The notes: generated from the sequence alone by a model not told the origin. Shown: positions 37,400 through 49,649, counted from the first letter of the stretch. The stretch: DNA of 64,000 nt from Muscardinus avellanarius (GCA_963383645.1 OY726560.1:25088300-25152299); one strand, 5' to 3'. Made by a program: numbers and translations.

Positions 37400-37560
37400 G
37401 CATTGAAGTCATACCTCTTAATGGGGTACAAGATGTTGGAGGCATACATGCACACATCATCCAATGAGCCCTTACCTAATTCCAACCTCATTCCTTCCCC
37501 TTCCCTCCTTCTCATGTTTAGCCTATCTTTTTCATTGTCATGGATTGATTAGTATTTATA
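37400..37560 (-). mobile_element. Possible L1 3' tip, antisense
   Basis: ATTCTTATTGGTGCATTGAAGTC followed by CATACATGCACACATCATCC resembles the reverse complement of an L1 tail. A MEN SINE inserted at its A/T-rich end (37124-37399). Weaker than the other L1 calls. Confidence 0.4.
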
Positions 37561-37663
37561 TTATCTTCTTACATTTTTAAAAAGAGGTGGTCTACTCACA
37601 AGCAGAATTGGTACTTTAGAAAATCTTTACAGGGAAAGAAGACAGAGACTAAAATTGTTTACA

Positions 37664-37694
37664 CTATATATATAAAATATATATAGTGTATATG

Positions 37695-37735
<41 letters not shown>
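37664..37735. repeat. Compound (TA)n-(CA)n tract
   Basis: Two ATATATA runs separated by AAA and GTG, then about 17 CA units from 37699. Confidence 0.9.
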
Positions 37736-37755
37736 TTCCACTTACTACTAGTCTT

Positions 37756-37960
37756 TTTTTTTGTGTGTATGGTACTGGGGGTGGAACCCAGGAGCATTCT
37801 ACCTCCAAACTACACCCACAACCCTATTTTTTTTATTCCTTAGTTTGAATCAGGTTCTCACTGACTTGCAAAGGGCCTAAGTGGCTGACTCGAATGGCGG
37901 TCCTCCTGTCTCAGCCTCCCAAATGCTGGGATTACAAGTGAGTGCCACCACACTCGGCCT
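37756..37960 (-). mobile_element. MEN-type dimeric SINE
   Basis: TATGGTACTGGGGGTGGAAC, TTAGTTTGAATCAGGTTCTC, ATGCTGGGATTACAAGTGAG, CACTCGGCC. Flanks CTAGTCTTTT and CTAATCTTTT are similar. Confidence 0.9.
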
Positions 37961-40933
37961 AATCTTTTAATTCTAGTAAGTGGCAATGATTTCAAAGATG
38001 GACAAATCCCACTTACATGACAAAGCGTCCCAGAGCCCTTGATGGGAGCCTTTCCACCCTGATGTTGGATGTGATGGGCTTTGATGGTGGCATCTGTTGT
38101 CTGTTACTTGACGATGAATCTCGGGTTGTTTCTCTCTGATTTTTGCTCATTATTTAAATCTTTTTGCTGCAATTTGTCTTTGTTGGTAAGAAGCTTACAG
38201 TCTCCTTGAGGGTAAGTTTCACTCTTCTTACTGTATGTGTCTTGTTTTTTCTTAGCATAGTAACTTACACATGTCTCAAAAATATGTCTGTTGATTTGAT
38301 TTACTATAGGATAACTACGGTAGAGTTAAAGTAATTTTGCTCCTTTTTGCAGCAGTAAACAGCCATTAGTTTGTTATTGTAAGGTTGCCTAAGGCTAAGT
38401 TTTCAGACTAAAAGTGAGTGTGGGCCATCTATCAAGGAAACAGAATTATTTAGCACAATAAACATTTTAGTGTACATTTGGCCTGGAGGAAATTTTTTGC
38501 CTATCTGTATTGCCCAGATTCTTCAAATAACGACTTACTCCTTGTGTTTATAGTCCTGGTTATCAGAGGAATCTAAGTCTGATTTAAAAAGGCAGAAAAT
38601 GCACTCTAAATGTGGCTGAATGGTAGATAAACTACAAGGATACTTTTGAAAGTGTCTCTTAGAAAAATATCAATAAACATTCCAACATGAGCCCCAGGCT
38701 CTGAGACTTAGATCTTGGGGGTGGAGTCTTGCATTCTGCTCTGCAAATGATTAAGATTACAGGTTGCTGGAAGCTTCCACCTCCTGTGCGCAGAAATGTT
38801 CCTGCTCAGAACAACTGTTGCTGGTGAAGGGAGGAGGTGCTGACATACAGCTTGCCTCCTGACCCTGGGAAGCTTCAAGAGTTCTTAATCAGTTGATTTC
38901 ATGTTTTTAGGTTAATTCCATTTCCTATGCTGAAGACTGAAATAAAAACATCAGTGCTTAAAAAAACAGCTTAGGATTCTTACTTTTATCTTAGAGAATG
39001 TGATTATTAATGGCTGTTTTAGAAGCACTTTTAAATTCGAAGGCTTTTTTCTCCTCCTTTTTTTATTCATAAATCCTGAAGCTACAACCAGGCTGCCTTC
39101 TCCTCTTTCCCCCAGATTCTTCCCTCTTGTTGCTTCAGACCCTTAGGGAAGTCTTTCAGCATCCTTCTGCATGCCACAAAACAGAGAAACCAGTTTGAGC
39201 CCTGTAGGTTTTTGCCAGTGTGTCAGAGGAAGGGGTTCAGACTTCTTTTATGCAGCAGCACCCTTGGCCAATCCATCTCACTCATTTTTGTAACCATCTG
39301 CCATCCCTCCACCCTACAAAATCCCTTGGCACCCCTTTCCTTGAAACCAAGGCCCAAGGAGGTCCGGCAGCCTCTCTTGCTGTGCCAAACATCACTCAGG
39401 CTCAGCTGAAGTAATGTTTACATATATGATCTTTCCATGCCATTTAAAATATGTAATGGAGACTGTGAAAACAATAGGCATATTCAAGCTCCGACGCTGT
39501 GCACAAATGAGAGAAATATTCCAATAGTCATATCAGAGCCTAATAGGTATAATTTTGCTCATGATCAAGTAATGCACAGCAGCTTTCTCCAGACTGCTGG
39601 GTAAAACAAAGAAGCGGTTGTCAACCTTTGCAGAATCAGATGTTAATGATATTTCATGTCTTTGTTGAGTCTGTGGAAAGCAGCTACTGTACCTAGAAGG
39701 GAAATGACTTCCATACCAATTGCCCTCAGCCAGAGTTGCTGGGACTGGGAAGTCTGGATTGGGTCCATATTTACATTTCAGAAAGAGGTGTGAAGGAAGA
39801 TTTCAAGACAGAATCCACTGAGCTTCCTCCCATTTGCCTTACCCCCTGCCCAAGCTTATCAATGCTGGGCAGGGTCTTATTATTTTCAACACATAGAAGG
39901 GGCAAATGTAATGCAAACAAAGGGATGATGTGTTTTGGCAAAAAAGGGTAGTGTGTTTCTGTGTATTTTTGGAACCCTCTGAAATCCCAAAGTCACACAT
40001 CTTCCAAAGTTCTGAGGAAGACGGTTTATTCAAGCCCAGCTGCACTCCCAGCTCTGAGAGCCATTAACTTTGCCTCATCTTTTGCAGCAGGGAACTGGGC
40101 TGTATTTTTCTCTGAGCTATTTGTAAAGATTGGCTGCAGTCCTTAAACAGTTGGCTTTTGCTTCTTCTTAAACTTTCCTTTTGTATCACTACTGTTATGT
40201 TTTCATTTCAACAAAATTATTTTTCATTTGTTCTAAGGATAGGTCTTAATTCCAAATTTGAGTCCAACCAAAAAGTAGGGCCCCTCAGGACTGTATTCCA
40301 GCTGCTGGGATTTAAGCCACTCTTTTGGACTGGATATTATACAATATTAGCCTTAAATCTTCAGATTTTGTATAATTAACTGTTGTACAATAGAAATAGC
40401 CCTAAGGGTTGAAGCCATACCTTTCCTAAAAGAACACAGTCTCACCAAAAAATTTAAAACACAGAAAACACACCACAAATCACTTTTTAATACCATGCCT
40501 ATATAGAATTTTACTTTTAACAATGATATTGAAGAATCTTTAGACACAGATCTTTCTACTGTTGTCCAATTCAAATCAAGGGACATTTCCCCCATCGTAT
40601 AAACTATATCAGTTCATCTTTGTCACCATAAAGTTTTATAACATAAAGTAAGTCCCAAGCAATGGGACTACTGATGTGGATAAGGTATATATGATACATA
40701 AAAAATTTTGTGTTTGGTCTTGGGAACTATCCTCATAATATCTCATTATACATATGCAAATATTTAAAAATTTTAGTAATCCATAATACAAAACATTTTG
40801 GGTTCCAAGCATTGCAGATAATAGCATTTTCTGCTGTTTTCTGCATGCTATTCATGAAGAATTTAATTTATTCCATCAGGTACTTTGAATAAATGTTAGA
40901 TGAACCAACTGGTCAAGGTTACAGAGAATAATT
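37961..40933. other. Long repeat-poor unassigned stretch
   Basis: Nearly 3 kb with no recognisable transposon, unusual for this window. Frames at 39212-39414, 39736-40045 and 40158-40379 are unrecognised. Possible unique or regulatory DNA. Confidence 0.45.
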
Positions 40934-40949
40934 AAAATAGATAATTCAG
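40934..40949 (+). repeat. Left target-site duplication of full-length L1
   Basis: AAAATAGATAATTCAG matches 46732-46747 at 15 of 16 positions. Confidence 0.75.
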
Positions 40950-42732
40950 ATGGCAAAATAGAGGGAGGGAGCATGTTTCATTTGCTCTAAGACTCAGAAC
41001 TCAACCGGTGGGAAGACTGCTTTTTGGCAAGAGAAGAAAAGCAGCCAGGACTCAACAAAGAAAGACAATAGAAACATGGTGAAACTGGATGTAGCACAAA
41101 GATCAGGGACCAAAAAAGGCTCCATGTATCTCCTCTGATGACCAGAGAGTGGAGGGAATGCTATCTTAGAAAGCTTGTGCCAGTGCTGGTGGCTGCGGGG
41201 ACCCTGCAGCTCTCAGAGACCAATTCCAGCCAACACTCTTCTTTGTCTTCCAGCAAAGGCATTTCAACAAAAAATCATATTCTTTTCTCCATGCTTGAAT
41301 ACCTCAAGACTGTGACTCCCCAGGCTGCCCAGCCAAACCACTCAGCAAATTCTTGCAGCTGTAGCTAAACTCAGACCAAAAAACAACAGGACCTTTATGC
41401 AGAGACCCCAGCGGCTATATCTTACCTCTTTAAGGCCACTGTGAATCTACAAACGAGCAGAACCACCTAGAGAACTCCTGTGTGGCTGCAGCTGAATTTT
41501 CCCTTTCCTGTAGGAACCCAAGCAGCACACCTTAAGACCATGAGTTTACAAATTGTCCCAGTAGGAGGCTGCACAGCTACATGTCTTTGCTTGGCAGCAA
41601 ATAGACCCAAAGGGTCTGTGAGTTGGCACATCATCCCTGAGGAGGTGGAGGCAGGGCTTACAGTCAGTCAAGGAAGAATGGTGAATTAGTAGACAATCCC
41701 TAGGAACACTCAGGCAGGAGGGACCTATTTTTAGCAGTTTGTTGCATCCCTGTAGGCTCTCCAGTAATCACCACAGGGCCACCAGCAGTAGTGTCTGTGG
41801 GGTGAAATAATTCAGCCAAACCTGCTGCAGGCTTAGAGGGCTATGAACTTGCCTTGGTCAGCATTTGAGCATCACAAGCACCAAGGCCAGAGGCCAACAA
41901 GGTCTTTCATAATCACAGTTGCCCAGAGTAGCAGCAGTGTCACAGGGGCTAAATACTAAGCCAACCAATTTCCAGGCTCAGAATGGTACAATCTTTCCAT
42001 GTAAGAGTATGAGCCCTGAAAACAGAGGTCAGGGGTGAGCAAGGGTTCATTTGATCGCAGCTACAGTCTGAAAATGCAACACTCTCTGCAATCGGATCTG
42101 TGTCTGGTGTTTACATAGGCAAGTGCCTGACAATGCTCTATGTGATTATAACCAGCAGATGAGTATCCTTGAGCCATGAAAACTTAGCCAGTAAGGCCAC
42201 AAGCTCAGAACATAGTAATCTCTGGCCTTGCTCAACTTATGTCTAGTGAACACAGAGACCAGAAGTGAGTTCCATGTGGGGTTTTAAAAGTTTGTAACCA
42301 ATAGAGCATCATTAAATCCCAACCAGCAAGCCACAGGCTCTGAACAGAACATCATAGTCTCTGGCTATACTGAGTTTGGGTTTGGAGAGCATGGTGATCT
42401 GCATCCAATCAGAGACTTCTGTTTGCCTCTACTGACTAAGAACTATATATTTAAAAGAGATTCTGTGGGATAAAATCAACAATCTGATAAGAGACAAGTG
42501 CATTTAGGCAAATATATACCCCTACTTAGGCCTTATTATAAAGGGAAAACAAATAGACATAGGAACTTTCACACAAAGAGAAAGAAGACTCCAAAACAAC
42601 AATAAATACAAACCTGAGAATTCTGAAAACATGAGAATGAAGACTAATAAAACAATAAACTACTGAAACTCAACTACAAGAAATATCACAAATACTGAGC
42701 TGCAAAAAATACCAGGAACATTCAGAATTTTG

Positions 42733-43050
42733 ATTTTTTAATATGATCAAAGATATCAGAAATAAAGTCAGAGGAAGTGTACAAAAAATAAAAGAACACA
42801 TGAATAGGGTAATTGAGGAGCTAAGTAAGAGCCTAAAGAGACTTTGAATGAAACAAAACAGACAATAAATGAATTAAATAGCATAATAAAAACACTTCTA
42901 CAGGCTAGACTACATGGAAAATAGAGTACCACTCTTGAAAGACAGTTCATTCAAAACTGATCATAAAGCCAACAATATAGAGAAGACAATACAACAAAGT
43001 GACTAGAACTTTCAAGATATAAGGGAGAAATAACTATGTCAAAATGACAG
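42733..43050 (+). pseudogene. L1 ORF1 remnant
   Basis: Broken frames with a coiled-coil-like, Lys/Glu-rich reading, including KEHMNRVIEELSKSLKR near 42797-42847, just before ORF2. I could not find the RRM or C-terminal motifs seen in the intact copy at 49650-50540, so the end of ORF1 seems deleted or decayed past recognition. Confidence 0.45.
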
Positions 43051-43069
43051 GAAAGAGAAATAATCTCTT

Positions 43070-45790
43070 AATAACACTAAGTGTCAAAGGTCAAAGACTA
43101 TATTATATTATACTTACATCATATATAAATAATTTTATATTAGAAGAGATAGACTGGCAATGTGGATTAAAGAGCATAATCCAACTATAAGATGCTTGTT
43201 AGAAACTCACTTTATAGGCAAAAATATCTATAGACTAAAGGTCAAATGATGAAAAAAGATATACCTTGCAAATGGAGACTGAAAGTAAGCAGGGGTAGAA
43301 ATGTTCATATCTGACAAAGCATTCTTTAAGCTAAAACTTATCAGGAGAGACAAAGTGGGTCACTTCTTAATAATAGAAGAAAAAAATTCAACAAGAAGAT
43401 ATGATAGAAAACTTCAAATGTGGGTGTACCCACTTTCATAAAATGAACTCTTTAGGACATTAGGTCTCAAATAGACCCAAACAGAATAATATTGGGAGAC
43501 TTCAACACACACCACTCACATCACTAGACCAATCTTTGAGGCAAAAGTTAAGTAAAGATTCTTCAGACCTAAAGAAAACTATAAACCAAATGGATCTAAT
43601 AGCTATATGCAGATGATTACAACCAACAATACCTGAATACACATCCTTCAGTGGCTCATTGAGTGTTCTCCAACGTAGACCACATTCTGGGCCAGAAAGC
43701 AATTACCAGCAAATTAGAAAAATGTAATATTTCTTACATCTTTTCAGATCATAATGGAATGAGAGTAGAAATCAACAATAGGAAGACAAAAAATTGCATA
43801 AATACACAAAGACTGAATGATACATTTTTGTATGAGGACTAGATCACAGGGGGGGGGAGAAAAAAATTAAAAAATTATAAAATTAAATGAGAATAGAGAC
43901 ACAACATACCAAAAATCTATGGGACACTTTGAAGGCAGTTTTAAGAAGAAATTTTATAGCACTAAGTGCCCACATAAGAAAAACAGAAAGTCACCAAATA
44001 AGCAACCTAATAACGTACCTCAGCAACCTCAAAGGACAGGAGCATACTAATTCAAAAGCCAAATATAAAGCAAGACATAATTAAAATTAGAGCAGAAATC
44101 AATGAAATAGGCAACAACAACAATAAAACAAAAAGCTGGTTCTTTAAAAAATTAACAAGATTGATAAATCCATAACCCACCTAATCCAAAGACAGAATCA
44201 ACACAAATTATGAAAATCAGAATTGAAAGAACACATCATCACAGGGGAGAAAACAGAGGATAATCAGAAACTAATTTGAAAATTTATACTCCAATAAACT
44301 GGAAACATAAAAGAAATGGACATATTTCTAGACACATACAATCTACTGAAATTGAACCAAGATGATATAGAACATCTAAATAACCAATAACAAGCAAAGA
44401 GATTAAAATAACAATAAATAGACTTTCAGCAGAGAAAAGCTCAGGTCAAGATGAATTCCCAGCTGAATTTTACAACACCTAGACAGAAGAACTAAACACA
44501 ATTCTTCACAAGTTATTTTATAAAATTGAAAGGGATAGAACTCTTCCAAATTTCTTCTATGAGCCCAATATCACCTTAGTACTCCAAATGCATAAAGATC
44601 CTCCAAGAAAAGAAAATTATAGATCAATATCCTTGATGAACATAATTACAAAAATTCTAAAAAAACTACTAGGGATATGCATTCAAAATCATATTAAGAA
44701 AATTATAAACCATGATCAATTTGGTTTTATTTCAAGAATGCAAGATTATTTCAACATACTCAAGTCAAAACATGTCATTTACCACATAAATAGAACTAAG
44801 GACAAATTCCATATGATCATCTCAATAGATGCTAAAAAATGCATTTGACAAAATCTGATACCCATTCATGTTAAAATACTGCAGAAAATCAGAATAGAGG
44901 GCAGTTATCTCAATGTCATTAAGACAATATATAATGAGCCCAAGGCTAACATATTTAATGGGGAAAAACTGGAAATTCTTTTTAAAATCAGGAACAAGAC
45001 AAGGATGCCTACCATTACAACTCCTTCTCACTATAGAACTCAAGACTTCTGCTAGAGTGTTAAGAGAAGAATATCAAAGAAATTCAAATAGGAAAAGAAG
45101 AACTGAAATTATCTTTATTTGCAAATCACATGATCCTATATGTAGAAGTTTCAAAAACTGAACCAAAAGACTTCTAGAGCTGATTAACAAATTCAACAAA
45201 GTAATGTGATATAAAATCAATTTTAGAAAATCAGTAGCTATTTTATATGCCAACCATGAATCCACAGAAAAAATTTAAAAGCATAATTCCATCCATAATG
45301 ATCTAAAAAACAAAATACTTAGAAATAAACCTAATCAAGGAAGTAAAAGATGCTAAAAACATATTGGAGAAAAGATAGCCTTTCCAACAAATGGTTCTGG
45401 GAAAACTGGCTATCAATTTGTAGAGAAATAAAATTATATATTTACCTCTCACCCCTGCATAAGAGTCAACTCTAGGTAGATAAAAGACCTGGAAATGAGA
45501 CCAGAGACTTTGAAGTTACTAGAAGAGGTCATAGGACCAACACTTCAACATATAGGCTCAGGTAGATGTTTACTCAATAAGACCTCCAAAGCTCAGTGAA
45601 TTAAAACAAGAATTAATAAATGGTATGGTATTAAACTAAAATGTTTCTGCTCATTAAAGGGAACCATTGAGAGTCTAAAGAGAGAGCCCACAGAATCAGA
45701 GAAGATCTTTGCTAGCTATTCCTCTCATAGAGGATTAACATCTAGAATATACAAAGTTCTTGAAAGACTTAAAGTCACTAAAAATGACTC
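43070..45790 (+). pseudogene. L1 ORF2 (endonuclease-reverse transcriptase) pseudogene
   Basis: Known role: ORF2p nicks target DNA and reverse-transcribes L1 RNA. Seen: endonuclease traces include LETH for the usual QETH (about 43189), GDFN (about 43497) and SDHNG (about 43746). The usual NVNG near the N-terminus reads SVKG (about 43080), which would change a catalytic asparagine. Open pieces at 43887-44084 (NLWDTLKAVLRRNFIAL) and 44588-44848 ([25 protein letters not shown]) fit the segment before and the start of the reverse transcriptase. GTRQGC follows at about 44993. The catalytic FADD reads FANH at 45118-45129, removing both metal-binding aspartates. Stops, frameshifts and this change make the protein non-functional. 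Confidence 0.85.
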
Positions 45791-46107
45791 AATAAAGAAA
45801 TGGGCATTTGAACTTAATAGACACTTCACAAAAGAAAAGACAAAAATGGCCAATAAGTACATAAAATTTTTCAATATTATTAGCAATTAGTGATTTGCAA
45901 ATCAAAAGAATACTGAAGTTCCATCTAGCCCCAATCAGAATGACAATATTTAGAAGTCAAAAAACAGTAAATGGAGTATGTGAGGAAATAGGAACTCTGC
46001 TATACTGCTGGTGGGATTGCAAATTAGTGCGACCACTATAGAGATCAGTGTGGAGATTCCTTAGAAAACTGGGAAGGGACCCACCATATGATCCAGTTAT
46101 ACCACTT

Positions 46108-46181
46108 CTAAAGTATTTTGATTTTAGTTCCATTCGAAAGTCCCATTTCTTTCAAATGGGACTAAAATCAAAATACTTTAG
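46108..46181. repeat. 33-bp inverted repeat with 8-nt loop inside L1 3' region
   Basis: Left arm 46108-46140 and right arm 46149-46181 pair at 31 of 33 positions; the outer 21 bp are perfect (CTAAAGTATTTTGATTTTAGT and its complement). Other L1 copies here (52290-52370, 26060-26130 antisense) have only one arm, so the other is a local inverted duplication. Confidence 0.9.
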
Positions 46182-46731
46182 TAATCTGTGCATATCCATG
46201 TTTATAGCAGCATAATTCACAATAGTTAAATTATATAACAACCTAGGCTTCCATCAACAGATAAATGGATTACAAAATTAGGAGATTTACACACAACGCA
46301 ATTATATTCAGCAATAAAGAAGACAAAATTATGTCAGGAATATAAATGGACCTATAAAACATTATGTTAAATGAGATTAGCCAGTCACAGAAAGTGTAGG
46401 GTCATATGTTTTCTCTCATATGTGGGAGTTAGAGAGTAATCAGGGTACCAGAGGGACATGAGCTAATGGATGAGAAACTCTAGTGAAGCCAGAGAGGTTG
46501 TCTAAGGTGAGGGAGAGGGGAGATGAAGAATCAATGAAGTAATAACTTTCATTGGTATTATGTACATGTGTGAAAATATGAATGCCAATCTCAATACCCT
46601 GTATGGGGAAAGGGAGTGGGGAGGGAGCCATGAGAAGGCCCACCAAGAGCTGTATACATGTATGTCACTACAGCTGTGAACTATATTATGATGTCAGACT
46701 ATAATGCTCCAATAAAAGTATAAAAATATAA

Positions 46732-46747
46732 AAAATAGTTAATTCAG
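46732..46747 (+). repeat. Right target-site duplication of full-length L1
   Basis: AAAATAGTTAATTCAG directly follows the A-rich tail; one mismatch to the left copy. Confidence 0.75.
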
Positions 46748-46826
46748 TTCTTGCTGGTTCTTGGTTCTAAACCAAAACACAATTACTTTTAACAATCAAG
46801 TGAGCACTTCCCAGTACAAATAGGAA

Positions 46827-47062
46827 GCCTAGTGTGGTGGTGTATGCTTGTAATCCCAGTTTGGGGGGCTGAGATAGGAGGATCACAGGTTTTGCAACTA
46901 GACCCAGCTACTTAGTGAGGTCCTCTGCGACTTAGTGAGACCCTATTTCAAAATAAAATAAAAAAATAGGGCATGGGATATAGGGCTATAGCTCAGAAAC
47001 TTGGGTTCTCAGAACCCATTGTTTCAATCCCCAGTATTAAAAAAAAACAGAAAAAAAAACCA
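46827..47062 (+). mobile_element. MEN-type dimeric SINE
   Basis: GCCTAGTGTGGTGGTGTATG, linker AAATAAAATAAAAAAATAGG, right half with a short internal repeat (ATATAGGGCTATAGCTCAG), and a tail of AAAC units to about 47090. Confidence 0.88.
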
Positions 47063-47090
47063 AACAAACAAACAAACAAAAAACAAACCC

Positions 47091-48817
47091 AAACAGGGCA
47101 AGGTTAGAAATTTTTCTAGTTATTTTGGAGAGTTTCTAAAGAGTTGATTCATATAGTCCTATACACTATCAGTGAACTGCAGTTGTCCCTTGGCTCTGCC
47201 TTTTCTTTTCCTCCTCCATGCTGGGAGAGCTGCCTCTGGACTCTCCCACTGATAACTTCTTGGCTATCAGTATCCTTGGCTGGCAAGAAAAGTCATGGGT
47301 TATTGAGCAACATCAATAAAAAATAATGAAAGAGTCTTCCCCTATTAGATTTATTTTTAGAAATTAAGCCCATTTGAGATGATTGGAGATTCACATGTAA
47401 GTAATATAAGTAATAATAAATCATTTCACCATACAACTCCACTGATACCAAGGAGGGGACAGCAGCCTCCTTACCACAGACTTTTCAGTAGTTCTCTTTT
47501 TGTCTGTTCTAGTGGGTTCTCTGCTCTCATCTGGAGCTGGAAATCTAGACTCTCCTCTAGGCCATTGCATTTAAGGGTGGCATAGGTAGGACCACAAGTT
47601 TTTGTTTGTTTTGTGTTTTTTTTAAAATGATGTTTGGCCAAAGTAGAGAGAATATTATGTAAAAGTTTCCTGTTTCCTAGGCTGTCCTTTCCTGGTGCTT
47701 TGGATAAAGAGACCGCTTCATTGAGGCTTTTTTTTTTTTTTTTGCCATCTATCTATACTTTCTGCTATATCAATTTTCGGTTTCTTTGGCTTCAAGTCTA
47801 GAAGGTGTGAGGCACAAACCAAGCCTAGGAAGCTCAGTACCATGACATACTAAAGACCTACCACTCTGCCCCTCATATTTACCTTTCACTGTCTTCCTGT
47901 GTTACTCACACACACATACACACATACATGCATGCACACACATTTGTGTGCACACACACATAGATATAGCTACTAGGAAAGACTGGATGGAAGTATTTGT
48001 GAGCAGAAAGCTGCTATATTCTGATACCCTTTGGGCAATTATTGCACATCCATGGAAAGCAGGAAAAAAGTAGTACGATTACTTGATACTTAGAAACTAT
48101 TTACAGTTATGAAATACTGTCTTAAATATTTGATATGCTATAGACCAGAAATCTCTTTGTGAACAGTTCCTATAGCATATTAGTTTGGCAGTTTTAGGAA
48201 TAATTAAGACAAACCATAGATCACAGAATTAATTAGTACCCAGTTACCAAGCAAACTGAATTATTGCAATTTCCTTCTGGGAACAACCAAACAATTTGCA
48301 GTTGTTGACCTTTTAATTTCAAAGGCCACTGCTGCTCCATGTACCATCTTTGGTAATGATTTATAATTTTGAATTTTCACTGCAAAACCAGGCAATGCAT
48401 CATTCCTTGAAAAATGTCACACTAGTGGTGGCACGCAGTGACCCACTGAGAAGTCAGTGCACTCAATTGGGTATTTCATACCATGCAGTATTTAAAAAAT
48501 TAAGAAAACATGAAACTCAGTAAAATTTACATAAGAAGAAAATTTTCTGTCTTATCCTAAAAAACAAATGGATTAAGTAGTCATTACTATCCTTCATTTC
48601 CTTGACCAAATGTAGATTTTAGCCAAGGTCTGGCCAATTCTAACTATTCTCACTTATTTACCTGTCAGTTCTTTAATGAATAATTCTGATAATATTTTCT
48701 AGAATGCCTTTGAGGTAGGAGCAGTCTATTATAGGTAGAGTAAAATAAGAAAATAATAAACTATGAGATGTTTAGAATTGTATCCAAATCTGCTTTTTCA
48801 TTAAAAATAAAAATATT
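47091..48817. other. Unassigned noncoding DNA
   Basis: Contains an imperfect CA/TG tract with a perfect 8-bp inverted repeat (TGCACACA/TGTGTGCA) at 47933-47952. Otherwise nothing recognised. Confidence 0.5.
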
Positions 48818-48831
48818 AAAGATCTTCTCCC
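48818..48831 (+). repeat. Left target-site duplication of HAL1-like element
   Basis: AAAGATCTTCTCCC, identical to 51600-51613. The target was itself inside an older antisense L1 segment: sequence left of the insertion joins to CATTCTGTAGG at 51614 to restore it. Confidence 0.9.
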
Positions 48832-49649
48832 GGACTTCCGGGAAGATGGCGACCGAGAAAAGCGGGGCTTAAGAGCCCCGCTAACAACCAATCTCCATTA
48901 CCACAAGATCAGCGCCTTTCATAGCCAGAAAACACCATCACCAGAGAAACAAAAAAATCACCAGGCTCCAGAGAGAAAGCGGACTGAGAACAGAGCTCAG
49001 AGCCACAGAGGAGATAACCGGCCTCACGCGCGAGGATGCAGCAGCAGCACCATACTGCCAGCGGCAGCGGCAAATTCACCGGACGTCTACAGCAAGCCGA
49101 GGTGAGCCGCTGCGGAACAGCCAAGCGGGATTTCTCGCCGCAGGTAAAATCTAAAGCTCCCAGTGGCTGAGCTCAGCACACGCCACAGGGATTCAGAATG
49201 GAAATCAAAACCAAGAAGAAATACGCCAGCCTCACGGCCGAGGGCGTAGCAGTGGCACCATATTGCCACTGGCGGCAGCAGCAGAGAATTCACCGAATCC
49301 AGTACAGCTACATCTGTGTACTCAAGAACAGTGAGTCAAATTGCGGGCCACAGAGGAGAAATCCCAGTACTGTACTCCCTGGGACTTGACCCAGTGGGGT
49401 AGGGGCGGTGGCAGAGATATCACACCATAGGAGAACGTGCAACCTGGCACCCCCCACAGTCTAAAGCAGCCTCTATCGACTCTCTGGGTCGGAGACTCTG
49501 TGATACAACCCAGTAAAGGAGTAGTGGGATCTGAGATACTACTGACTCGAGATCCAGAACACCTTAAGTGAAGTCATAGTGACCCAAGGGAAGAACCCAG
49601 AGAAGGCACAAACTTCCGAAATCATGGGAAAGAGGAATAATACTGAGCA
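48832..49649 (+). promoter_or_regulatory. 5' UTR / internal promoter region of the HAL1-like element
   Basis: About 820 bp, markedly richer in G+C and CpG than its flanks. AAGATGGCGAC at 48843-48853 (element +12 to +22) matches the YY1-type site that sits at the same place in other mammalian L1 promoters. A perfect 9-bp hairpin follows at 48861-48882. A segment starting GCCTCACG with CACCATA and TTCACCG recurs at 49021 and 49229, 208 bp apart, suggesting a degenerate duplicated unit. Promoter function is inferred from position and the L1 family. Confidence 0.6.

Larger units (their letters stand above)
40950..46731 (+). mobile_element. Full-length, inactive L1 retrotransposon
   Basis: About 5.8 kb between near-identical repeats AAAATAGATAATTCAG (40934-40949) and AAAATAGTTAATTCAG (46732-46747), 15/16 matching. 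Layout: 5' UTR about 40950-42480, a decayed ORF1 trace about 42600-43060, ORF2 about 43070-45790, then a 3' region ending CCAATAAAAG and an A-rich tail. All frames carry many stops and frameshifts. The size and duplication indicate a full-length insertion, later inactivated. Confidence 0.85.

Noticed and set aside
47933..47952. CA/TG inverted repeat as a functional palindrome
   Set aside because: Expected by chance where CA and TG dinucleotide repeats meet.
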